From the NCBI RefSeq assembly GCF_001543285.1, contig NZ_CP014164.1, positions 1,364,001 to 1,428,000 of the forward strand: a stretch of DNA of 64,000 nt, read 5' to 3'. A program made the translations under genes and the position numbers. Shown piece by piece: positions 1-7,248 of the stretch. Position 1 is the stretch's first letter. Every line of letters starts with the position of its first letter. Under the pieces are notes generated by a model. That model saw nothing but the letters and a program-made list of their open reading frames with translations, was not told the DNA's origin and did no database searches. The stretch is from Aerococcus viridans. Its GTDB lineage: Bacteria > Bacillota > Bacilli > Lactobacillales > Aerococcaceae.

Positions 1-128
1 AAGTTGAATTCACCAACTCGCCAACAATAGTGGCATGCGATATTACTAACAACTAACAGCTTCGACTACCTTCAATTTAAAAGGTAATGATAAGTAAAAC
101 TTTAGTCGCAACAAATTAAACTTTCCAA

Positions 129-170
129 ATAAAAACTGACAGTTATGTCGTCTACACAACTGCCAGTTTA
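129..170 (-). terminator. Terminator of pdxK
   Basis: Inverted repeat (AAACTGGCAGTT / AACTGTCAGTTT) followed on the minus strand by a T-rich run. It lies 16 bases past the pdxK stop codon. No gene is visible to its left in bases 1-128. Confidence 0.75.
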
Positions 171-185
171 TGATTTGTCTGAATG

Positions 186-1049
186 TTATTGTTGGTTAGC
201 TTTTAATTTTGATACGAAGTTAGATAAGTCGCCTAAGAATAGTTCAAATTGTAAACCATTCATCATAACATCTGGATCATCTAATGATTTTTCGATAATT
301 TTTGGAATGTAGTCCACAGCTAATTGGCTAGCCACTTTAACAGAAGCACCATTTGCTAATGCACCAACAAAGATTGAACCGAAGATATCACCAGTACCGT
401 GGAATTTACCACCGATAAATGGTCCAGTTGCTAAACCTTTTTCACCAGTCTCTACGTCCAAGTAGTAAGCACCAGTTTGACTTTCACCGTCATATCCTGC
501 ACCAGTTAATACAACTGAAGCATTGGTTTGTTTACGAACTAATGTTAAGAATTCGTCAATTTTTTCTTGTGGCCAGATACCTTCAGTGTAGTCCACACCA
601 TACAAGAAGCTCGCTTCTGTTTGGTTAGGCATAATCACATCTGCCATCGCACATAAATTCAACATTTCTTTAGCATATTCTTCGTCAAAACCGTAGTAGA
701 AGCTACCATTGTCAGCCATAACAGGATCAAGATAGAATTTTGCATCATCTTTTAATAATTTTGGCAATTCTTTCTCTAAAAACTTGATTTGGCGAACGCT
801 ACCTAAGTAACCTACATATGCTGCATCAAATTTTAAGTCAAATGAGTGCCAATGATCCACGATTTTTTCCATTTCATCAGTTAAATCTAGAAATGTGAAT
901 CCTTCAAATCCAGGCCCCGTATGTGTTGACAACAAGGCTGTTGGTAAAATAGTTCCTTGCAGGTGCATACTTGATAGAATAGGTAATGCCACTGTTGTAG
1001 AACATTTACCGAAACTAGAAGCATCGTGAATAATTAAAATATTTTTCAT
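186..1049 (-). CDS. pdxK: Pyridoxamine/pyridoxal kinase (PfkB/ribokinase-like)
   Basis: Cytoplasmic kinase of the PdxK/PdxY type that phosphorylates pyridoxal, pyridoxamine or pyridoxine for vitamin B6 salvage. The 287-residue protein starts with a beta strand and the IHDASSFGKCS segment typical of this family. It carries a YLDPVMADNG motif in the middle and GTGDIFGS near the C-terminus, the anion hole with the catalytic Asp of ribokinase-fold enzymes. I chose the ATG at 1049 because GGGAG lies about 10 bases upstream; the in-frame ATG at 1067 has no ribosome site. It is transcribed alone, with its own terminator. The phosphomethylpyrimidine kinase ThiD is related, but the length and N-terminal motif favour PdxK. 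The exact vitamer is not visible from sequence. Confidence 0.85.
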   Translation of the reverse strand: MKNILIIHDASSFGKCSTTVALPILSSMHLQGTILPTALLSTHTGPGFEGFTFLDLTDEMEKIVDHWHSFDLKFDAAYVGYLGSVRQIKFLEKELPKLLKDDAKFYLDPVMADNGSFYYGFDEEYAKEMLNLCAMADVIMPNQTEASFLYGVDYTEGIWPQEKIDEFLTLVRKQTNASVVLTGAGYDGESQTGAYYLDVETGEKGLATGPFIGGKFHGTGDIFGSIFVGALANGASVKVASQLAVDYIPKIIEKSLDDPDVMMNGLQFELFLGDLSNFVSKLKANQQ

Positions 1050-1112
1050 GTAAAATTCATCTCCCATTAATTAAAACTAACCATATTATACACAAGACAG
1101 CTATGATGTCTA

Positions 1113-3527
1113 CTAATTTGCCACAATATTAACTAGTTTGTTTGGTACTACGATTTCTTTGCGAATTGTTTTACCAGCAATTGCTTCTTGCACTTTCTCG
1201 TTTGCATGGGCAATTTCTAACAATGCTTCTTTGGCACTATCATTAGGCACTTGTAATTTCGCTTTGATTTTACCATTCACTTGAACAACAATTTCGATTT
1301 CATCGTCAACGATCATCGCTGGATCAAATGTTGGCCAGTCTACGTATGAAATACCAGGTTCGTTTCCAACAATTACCCACATTTCTTCTGCTAAATGCGG
1401 CGCGATTGGAGCAATCAATTGAATAAAGCCTTTCACGTATTCATAGTATAGGCTTTCAGCCTTATTGGCTTCATTTACAAATACCATCATTTGAGAAATG
1501 GCTGTATTAAAGTGTAGGTTGTCAAAGTCTTCCGTAACTTTTTGAACAGTTTGGTGGTAAACTTTGTCTAATTCACCAGTGTTCATTGTCGTAATACGGT
1601 CACGCATTTTGCCATTTTCATCAACTAGTAAACGCCATACACGTTCTAGGAAACGACGAGAACCTTCAAGGCCATTCTCAGACCAAGCGATTGACGCATC
1701 TAGAGGACCCATGAACATTTCGTATAGACGTAAGGTATCTGCCCCGTATTGGTTGACTACATCGTCAGGATTTACAACGTTCCCTTTAGATTTAGACATT
1801 TTCTCATTACCTTCACCAAGAATCATCCCTTGGTTATAAAGTTTTTGGAATGGTTCTTCATTTGGTACTACACCTAAATCATACAAGAACATATTCCAAA
1901 AACGTGCATATAGTAAATGCAATACCGCATGCTCAGCCCCACCTATATACAAGTCCACATTGTACCAGTAGTCTAAAGCTTCTTTGGGAGCAAATTCATT
2001 TGAATTTTTAGGGTCGATATAACGTAGGAAGTACCATGATGAGCCTGCCCATTGTGGCATTGTGTTTGTTTCACGGCGGCCTTTCATACCTGTTTCAGGA
2101 TCAGTGACATATAACCAATCTTCAATATTGGCTAATGGAGATTCACCTGTACCAGATGGTTTAATGTTGTCAGTTTTTGGTAAACGAACTGGTAGCTCAT
2201 CTTCTGGAACTGCAGTTGTTGTGCCATCTTCCCAATGGATAATTGGAATTGGTTCACCCCAGTAACGTTGACGAGAGAAGACCCAGTCACGTAAACGGTA
2301 TGTTGTTTGACGTTCACCGCGACCTGAAGCTGTTAACATTTCAATCGCTTTTTCAGTAGCTTCTGCAGTTTCTAAACCGTTTAATTCACCTGAATTAATG
2401 TGAGGACCGTCTCCAGTATATGCTTCAACAGCAACATCGCCACCTTCAATTACCGGTCGAATGGGTAGGTTGAATTGTTTAGCAAATTCGTAGTCACGGC
2501 TATCATGGGCAGGAACCGCCATAACAGCACCCGTACCATATGAAGCTAAAACATAGTCTGCAACCCAGATTTCAAATGGTTCACCAGTTAATGGGTGGAT
2601 ACCGTAAGCACCGGTGAATACCCCAGTTTTTTCTTTGGCTAAATCTGTACGGTCTAAGTCAGATTTCATTGAAGCTGCAAGTAAATAAGCTTCCACTTCT
2701 TCACGTTGCGCTTCTGTCACGATTTGACGCACCAAGTCATGTTCAGGCGCTAAAACAGCGAAAGTTAAGCCGTAAATTGTGTCTGGACGCGTCGTAAAGG
2801 CATCAAAAGTTAAGTCATGATCTTTAATATCGAAAGTTAATTGCGCACCTTCTGATTTACCAATCCAGTGACGTTGCATTTCAACAACTGAATTTGGCCA
2901 GTCAACATTTTCCAAACCTTCTAATAAACGGTCAGCGTAAGCAGTAATCCGTAATACCCATTGTTTCATTGGTTTACGAACCACTGGGTAGCCACCACGT
3001 TCAGACTTACCGTCGATAACTTCTTCATTGGCTAATACTGTACCTAAAGCTTCACACCAGTTAACCAAAATTTCGTCTTCATAGGCTAAACCTTTTTCAT
3101 ATAATTTAGTGAAAATCCATTGTGTCCATTTATAGAATTTCGGATCGGTTGTATTGATTTCACGGTCCCAATCATAAGAAAATCCTAGTGATTTGATTTG
3201 ACGTTTGAATGTGGCAATATTTTTCGCAGTGAAATCAACCGGGTCATTCCCTGTATCTAAGGCGTATTGCTCAGCAGGCAAACCAAAAGCATCCCATCCC
3301 ATTGGGTGTAAGACGTTATACCCTTGTGCACGTTTGTAACGCGACATGATATCTGTTGCTGTATACCCTTCTGGATGTCCTACATGTAGTCCAGCCCCTG
3401 ATGGGTAAGGGAACATGTCTAGTGCGTAATATTTAGGTTTTGAATAATCCTCTAAAGTTTTAAACTCTTTATTCTCGTCCCAATATTTTTGCCATTTCTT
3501 CTCAATTACTTTATGATTAAAAGCCAT
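1113..3527 (-). CDS. leuS: Leucyl-tRNA synthetase
   Basis: Charges tRNA-Leu with leucine in the cytoplasm. The 804-residue protein has normal bacterial LeuRS length. The class I HIGH signature is HVGH at residues 48-51 within [12 protein letters not shown], followed by the connective editing domain ([21 protein letters not shown]), and KMSKS is present in the catalytic core. The reading frame is open further upstream, but that part overlaps the T-box terminator. The ATG at 3527 has GGAGAG upstream and begins [12 protein letters not shown], as expected for the family. It is the only gene behind the T-box leader, so its expression should respond to uncharged tRNA-Leu. Confidence 0.97.
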   Translation of the reverse strand: MAFNHKVIEKKWQKYWDENKEFKTLEDYSKPKYYALDMFPYPSGAGLHVGHPEGYTATDIMSRYKRAQGYNVLHPMGWDAFGLPAEQYALDTGNDPVDFTAKNIATFKRQIKSLGFSYDWDREINTTDPKFYKWTQWIFTKLYEKGLAYEDEILVNWCEALGTVLANEEVIDGKSERGGYPVVRKPMKQWVLRITAYADRLLEGLENVDWPNSVVEMQRHWIGKSEGAQLTFDIKDHDLTFDAFTTRPDTIYGLTFAVLAPEHDLVRQIVTEAQREEVEAYLLAASMKSDLDRTDLAKEKTGVFTGAYGIHPLTGEPFEIWVADYVLASYGTGAVMAVPAHDSRDYEFAKQFNLPIRPVIEGGDVAVEAYTGDGPHINSGELNGLETAEATEKAIEMLTASGRGERQTTYRLRDWVFSRQRYWGEPIPIIHWEDGTTTAVPEDELPVRLPKTDNIKPSGTGESPLANIEDWLYVTDPETGMKGRRETNTMPQWAGSSWYFLRYIDPKNSNEFAPKEALDYWYNVDLYIGGAEHAVLHLLYARFWNMFLYDLGVVPNEEPFQKLYNQGMILGEGNEKMSKSKGNVVNPDDVVNQYGADTLRLYEMFMGPLDASIAWSENGLEGSRRFLERVWRLLVDENGKMRDRITTMNTGELDKVYHQTVQKVTEDFDNLHFNTAISQMMVFVNEANKAESLYYEYVKGFIQLIAPIAPHLAEEMWVIVGNEPGISYVDWPTFDPAMIVDDEIEIVVQVNGKIKAKLQVPNDSAKEALLEIAHANEKVQEAIAGKTIRKEIVVPNKLVNIVAN

Positions 3528-3558
3528 TGTTTTCTGTCTCTCCTTTAATTGTGAAAAT

Positions 3559-3790
3559 AAAAAAGCCCTACATACGTCAAAAAAACGTATATAGGACGAA
3601 ATAATTTCGTGGTACCACCTATGTTTTGTACTCTTCATACCGATAACGTTGGCGCGACGTGGTAACGGATGCTTCTCATCGTCACCAACTTATAATCCAG
3701 CCTAATTCACAAGTGGTTCAAATATACTTCCACCAACCGTATACTCGCTTCATTGAACACAACTTGTTACTACCTCTGAAAAAGTTCAAA
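3559..3790 (-). promoter_or_regulatory. T-box riboswitch upstream of leuS
   Basis: Minus-strand leader with the T-box core GGTGGTACCACG (complement of 3609-3620) and an intrinsic terminator (complement of 3559-3598; CCTATATACG / CGTATGTAGGGC then T6). Stem I has AGTA on the 5' side and GAA on the 3' side of the specifier loop. The triplet next to GAA is TTA (complement of 3703-3705), a leucine codon. The same spacing from a GAAC motif places GTC in the valS T-box. Uncharged tRNA-Leu should stabilise the antiterminator and allow leuS transcription. Confidence 0.93.
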
Positions 3791-3800
3791 TATTGCCTTT

Positions 3801-3829
3801 ATTCTAGCACTTTCACCCAGTAAAAGCAA
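3801..3829 (-). promoter_or_regulatory. Promoter of the leuS T-box transcript
   Basis: TTGCTT, 17-base spacer, TAGAAT on the minus strand. It lies just upstream of T-box stem I and between the aroE stop codon and the leader. Confidence 0.75.
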
Positions 3830-3855
3830 ACCGGTTCAATCCAGATTTTCCAGTC

Positions 3856-4758
3856 TTATTTGGCTTTTCTAGCAGCTAACTGACCTTTAATAGTATCAAA
3901 GACTACTTGCACTGGCATTTCTTTATGGGCAAATAGTTGGTAGTTTAATTTAGCTTGGTAAACTAACATATCTAAACCACCAATGACCACACAATTTCTT
4001 GCTTTTGCTTGTTGCATAAACCGGGTTTCCATAGGGTCGTAAATCACATCCATGACCACGGTCCCCTCTTGTAACCAGTTTTCATCCGCCAAAATGGATT
4101 GGCCCCGGCTTGCTGCCATCCCAAGGCTCGTTGATTGAATCACGATTTCAGCCTGCTTGACTGCTTGACCAACATGATCTTGGTTTGAAAGGTCAATCAT
4201 TTTTAAATCAATTTGTGGGTAGTCTGCTCTTAAAGCATCGCACACCTTAATCAGCAAGTCTTTTTCTTGGATATTGCGTGCCACCACAGAAATATCTCTG
4301 ATGCCTTCAATCACGGCCTGGGCAATAATGATTCTAGACGTTGCGCCAGATCCGTAAACGACTAACCGCTTACCAACGAGGTCAACACCTCTATTTTTCA
4401 CGGCAAGCCATAAGCCGGCACCATCCGTATTGTAGCCTACCCATTGCCCCTTGTCGTCTCGGGTAATCATGTTGACAGCGTTGACATACTGACTAGCAAC
4501 ATCTAAGCGGTCAACCGTCTGCATGGCCTTGAATTTCCCTGGCATGGTAATGTTAATCCCTTGAACGTCTAGGGCTTTCAAATGCTCGATTCGTTCAATT
4601 GTGTCATCTTCGCCCGTTTCAAAAGCGATGTAAACCATATTCAGGTCTTGAGCTTTGAAAGATGTATTGTAAATGATGGGTGAAAGCGAGTGGCTCAAGG
4701 GTTGCCCAATCACCGCTGCAAACTTCGTTGACCCGTTAATATCTGTAATTGAATCCAC
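3856..4758 (-). CDS. aroE: Shikimate dehydrogenase
   Basis: Reduces 3-dehydroshikimate to shikimate with NADPH in the common aromatic pathway. The 300-residue protein has the substrate-binding GQPLSHSLSP near residue 20, NITMPGK with the conserved catalytic Lys near residue 90, NTDG, and a Rossmann GSGATSR nucleotide loop. The start is a GTG at 4758, served by a GGAGG that lies inside the end of aroB. Only three bases separate it from the aroB stop codon, so translational coupling is likely. It is the last gene of the aroF-aroB-aroE operon. Slightly longer than typical AroE (about 270-290), with no missing motif seen. Confidence 0.93.
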   Translation of the reverse strand: MDSITDINGSTKFAAVIGQPLSHSLSPIIYNTSFKAQDLNMVYIAFETGEDDTIERIEHLKALDVQGINITMPGKFKAMQTVDRLDVASQYVNAVNMITRDDKGQWVGYNTDGAGLWLAVKNRGVDLVGKRLVVYGSGATSRIIIAQAVIEGIRDISVVARNIQEKDLLIKVCDALRADYPQIDLKMIDLSNQDHVGQAVKQAEIVIQSTSLGMAASRGQSILADENWLQEGTVVMDVIYDPMETRFMQQAKARNCVVIGGLDMLVYQAKLNYQLFAHKEMPVQVVFDTIKGQLAARKAK

Positions 4759-4761
4759 GCA

Positions 4762-5901
4762 TTAAGCCTCCGCTTCTACGATTGTGATAGGTAATTGATC
4801 GTTATTTAGATCAGTGAAAATGGACGCTAACCAGCCGGCATATTGGTCAAACGTAATGGTTTTGAGTTCACATTTACCGAATGATTCTGGGAATATTTCT
4901 GTAATTTCCCCACCTCGACGTTTCTTGTCGTTGGTCATAGCACCAAGAATATCCTCAAAAGTATACTCTTTTGCCACATGCACTTGGTCTAATAGATGGT
5001 ACTGGTTGAGTAATTTGTTAAAACGGTCAGCCAAACTTAATGCTGTCAGCCCTTCTTTTTCGGCCATTAACTGGGTCAAGATCATCCCCGTTGCAACGCC
5101 TCGACCGTGGGAAACTTTGTAATGCGATACTTGCTCAATCGCATGGCCAATGGTATGGCCAAAGTTCAATAATTGACGCAAGCCTAAATCTAGTTCGTCT
5201 TCTAACACAACGCTTCGTTTAATCTCAACACAACGTTTAACAACAGCTGCCAAGTCTTCGCTCAAGGCATTTAAAGGTTGGTCGCGGGTCATTAAGTTGT
5301 TCAGTAAATCACTGTCTAAAATCATGCCGTATTTAATTAATTCGGCACACCCATCTTCGAAAATACTTTGCGATAAAGTATGGAAGGTAGTTAAGTCACA
5401 AAGGACGCGTGCAGGCTGATAAAAGGCGCCAACTAGGTTTTTACCCTGGGGTAAGTCGATGGCCGTTTTGCCGCCTACTGAAGAATCAATAGCTGAAAGT
5501 AAGGTCGTCGGAATTTGAATGTAAGGAATGCCACGCAAGTAAGTCGCTGCTGTAAATCCAACTAAGTCACCAATTACCCCACCTCCCAAGGCAATCAGGA
5601 TGTCTGAACGTGAATAATTCAAAGTGGCCAACTCTTCCTGCAAGCGGATGTAGTTTGCAGATGATTTCTGGGCTTCTCCGGCCGGTAAGGTACTGATGTT
5701 AACATCAGTCGTAATTGGGCTAATCGCCTCTTGTAAGGTCCCTAGGTAGCCATATGAAGCGACGTTCTCGTCAGTCACGATCATCACCTTACGTTGCTGA
5801 ACTAAATCTTCCAGATGGTGTCCGGCATTTTTAATCAAATCGTTGTCAATGATCACATCGTAGGGTTTGGCAACTGCTACATTTACATTTTCCAATTTCA
5901 T
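4762..5901 (-). CDS. aroB: 3-Dehydroquinate synthase
   Basis: Converts DAHP to 3-dehydroquinate, the second step of the shikimate pathway; NAD and a divalent metal are needed. The 379-residue protein shows LPAGEAQKS, the GGGVIGDLVGF glycine loop, TTLLSAIDSSVGGKTAI, and metal-ligand segments ending in LNFGHTIGHAIE and SHGRGVATGM. These are all the expected DHQS motifs. It sits 55 bases downstream of aroF and three bases upstream of aroE. The ATG at 5901 starts MKLENVNV; a GAGGA lies very close to it, so the ribosome site is not ideal, but no better start is seen. Confidence 0.95.
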   Translation of the reverse strand: MKLENVNVAVAKPYDVIIDNDLIKNAGHHLEDLVQQRKVMIVTDENVASYGYLGTLQEAISPITTDVNISTLPAGEAQKSSANYIRLQEELATLNYSRSDILIALGGGVIGDLVGFTAATYLRGIPYIQIPTTLLSAIDSSVGGKTAIDLPQGKNLVGAFYQPARVLCDLTTFHTLSQSIFEDGCAELIKYGMILDSDLLNNLMTRDQPLNALSEDLAAVVKRCVEIKRSVVLEDELDLGLRQLLNFGHTIGHAIEQVSHYKVSHGRGVATGMILTQLMAEKEGLTALSLADRFNKLLNQYHLLDQVHVAKEYTFEDILGAMTNDKKRRGGEITEIFPESFGKCELKTITFDQYAGWLASIFTDLNNDQLPITIVEAEA

Positions 5902-5956
5902 TCCTCAATTCTTTAAAATACGTTTGTCGTTAAGTGGTTTAACCGGTATTTGTAGA

Positions 5957-6826
5957 TTAATTTAAATCCGCTAAGAATGCGTGTAATGCTTGCACTTTCT
6001 CAGTTAACGCCTTGTACTCATCTAAGTATAACGATTGTCGGCCGTCTGACCAAGCCTCATCTGGATTTTGATGAATTTCAATGATCAAGCCGTCAGCACC
6101 AGCAGCAACCGCAGCCATAGCCATTGATTCAACCCACTCTCGTTTCCCTACAGCATGGCTCGGGTCAACCACGATTGGTAAGTGCGTTTTTGATCGTAAA
6201 ACAGGAATCGCTGATAAATCTAAAGTGTTTCGCGTACTTGTTTCGTAGGTACGAATACCTCGTTCACATAAAATTACATTAGGATTACCGTGGGCTAAAA
6301 TGTATTCAGCCGCCATTAATAAATCTTCGATTGAAGCTGCCATTCCGCGTTTTAACAAGACTGGTTTTGTCGTTTGACCAATTGCTTTTAATAAGTCGAA
6401 GTTCTGCATGTTTCGAGCACCCACTTGGTACATATCGATCCCATCGAATAAATGCACTTGATCAACAGCCATCACCTCTGTCACCACTGGTAAGTCGTAT
6501 TTCTTACCAACAGCCTCTAACATGTCTAAACCTTCTTGCCCTAAACCTTGGAATGAGTATGGAGAAGTACGTGGTTTGAACGCCCCACCGCGTAACATAT
6601 TGGCACCTGAATCTTTTACCGCTGCAGCTACTTCGTCTAATTTATCTAAACCTTCGATTGAACAAGGACCTCCGATCATGGCAAAATGACCATCACCAAT
6701 TTGGATATTGCCTACCTGTACAACAGACGGCGCCGACTTGTATGATAGGCTCGCTCGTTTGTATGGTTCTTTAATATTGGCTAAAATCGTTTCTTCGGTT
6801 TCTGCAGTCATTACTTGTGTATTCAT
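5957..6826 (-). CDS. aroF: 3-Deoxy-7-phosphoheptulonate (DAHP) synthase
   Basis: Condenses phosphoenolpyruvate and erythrose 4-phosphate to DAHP, the committed step of aromatic amino-acid synthesis. The 289-residue protein belongs to the AroA-beta/KDO8P-synthase-like class: GGPCSIEG, RGGAFKPRTSPYSFQG, KRGM, ERGIRTYE and VDPSHAVGKRE are all present. It has no fused chorismate mutase and no ACT domain, so no allosteric domain is visible. The ATG at 6826 is preceded by GGAGAAAATAAA; the frame is open to 6859 through a TTG without a ribosome site. It is the first gene of the operon, directly downstream of the Phe/Tyr leader-peptide attenuator. Control of transcription by aromatic amino acids therefore probably acts here. 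Confidence 0.95.
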   Translation of the reverse strand: MNTQVMTAETEETILANIKEPYKRASLSYKSAPSVVQVGNIQIGDGHFAMIGGPCSIEGLDKLDEVAAAVKDSGANMLRGGAFKPRTSPYSFQGLGQEGLDMLEAVGKKYDLPVVTEVMAVDQVHLFDGIDMYQVGARNMQNFDLLKAIGQTTKPVLLKRGMAASIEDLLMAAEYILAHGNPNVILCERGIRTYETSTRNTLDLSAIPVLRSKTHLPIVVDPSHAVGKREWVESMAMAAVAAGADGLIIEIHQNPDEAWSDGRQSLYLDEYKALTEKVQALHAFLADLN

Positions 6827-6891
6827 TTTATTTTCTCCTTTTTTAAAACGCAGTATCAATAGTCATTTTCCAAGGTTGGAATTTAAGCAAG

Positions 6892-6943
6892 AAAAAAGCC
6901 CTTTACAACAAAACCACCCTGAGTGATTTTTGTTGTAAAGGAC
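6892..6943 (-). terminator. Attenuator terminator of the aro operon
   Basis: Strong intrinsic terminator on the minus strand. The 5' arm (complement of 6923-6940) pairs with the 3' arm (complement of 6901-6917), followed by T6. It lies between the leader-peptide stop codon and aroF. The 5' arm can instead pair with a segment inside the leader-peptide gene (complement of 7007-7019), which would prevent the terminator. See the leader peptide entry. Confidence 0.9.
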
Positions 6944-6975
6944 TTTCTTGTATAACTAGCACCTATGCTAGTTGC

Positions 6976-7092
6976 TTAAGAACTAAAGCCATATCCTTTT
7001 TTAAGTACAACAAAATCACCTTTACCAAAACCGTAAAAGTAAAAGTAAAAGTTGAAAAAGTTATAGAATGTTGTACTTAGTAATGATTTCAT
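6976..7092 (-). CDS. Aromatic amino-acid attenuation leader peptide
   Basis: A 38-codon gene with a strong GAGGAGG site 9 bases before the ATG at 7092 and a TAA stop at 6976-6978. The peptide starts MKSLLSTTFYNFFNFYFYFY and contains 9 Phe and 5 Tyr in 38 residues, with a run of alternating Phe/Tyr at residues 15-20. Three mutually exclusive RNA pairings surround it. Segment 1 (complement of 7069-7078, early codons) pairs perfectly over 10 bases with segment 2 (complement of 7003-7012, codons 27-30). Segment 2 can pair with segment 3 (complement of 6923-6940), and segment 3 with segment 4 (complement of 6901-6917), which forms the terminator. This matches classical ribosome-mediated attenuation: stalling at Phe or Tyr codons frees segment 2 and spares the aro operon from termination. 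The function is inferred from architecture; the segments are seen directly. Confidence 0.9.
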   Translation of the reverse strand: MKSLLSTTFYNFFNFYFYFYGFGKGDFVVLKKGYGFSS

Positions 7093-7126
7093 GGCTGTAG
7101 TCCTCCTCTCGCTATTTAATAATGCA

Positions 7127-7155
7127 ACTTTAGCAGTCTTTTTTTACCTTGTCAA
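7127..7155 (-). promoter_or_regulatory. Promoter of the aro leader/operon
   Basis: TTGACA, 17-base spacer, TAAAGT on the minus strand. Transcription should start near 7120, about 28 bases before the leader-peptide ATG. Confidence 0.8.
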
Positions 7156-7190
7156 CAGATTTCTAATTTGATTCTAATTTTATCCAAAAA

Positions 7191-7236
7191 AACACCCCAG
7201 CTTGTAGAGGGGGAGCTAAACAAGCTGAGGTGTCAT
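7191..7236 (-). terminator. Terminator of the LysM glucosaminidase gene
   Basis: Minus-strand hairpin (ACACCTCAGCTTGT / ACAAGCTGGGGTGT) followed by a T7 run. It lies about 15 bases past the stop codon. Confidence 0.85.
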
Positions 7237-7248
7237 AATTTGATCAAA

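Noticed and set aside
1564..1839. Plus-strand open frame opposite leuS
   Set aside because: It is a shadow of the leuS coding frame, has no ribosome site and shows no recognisable protein.
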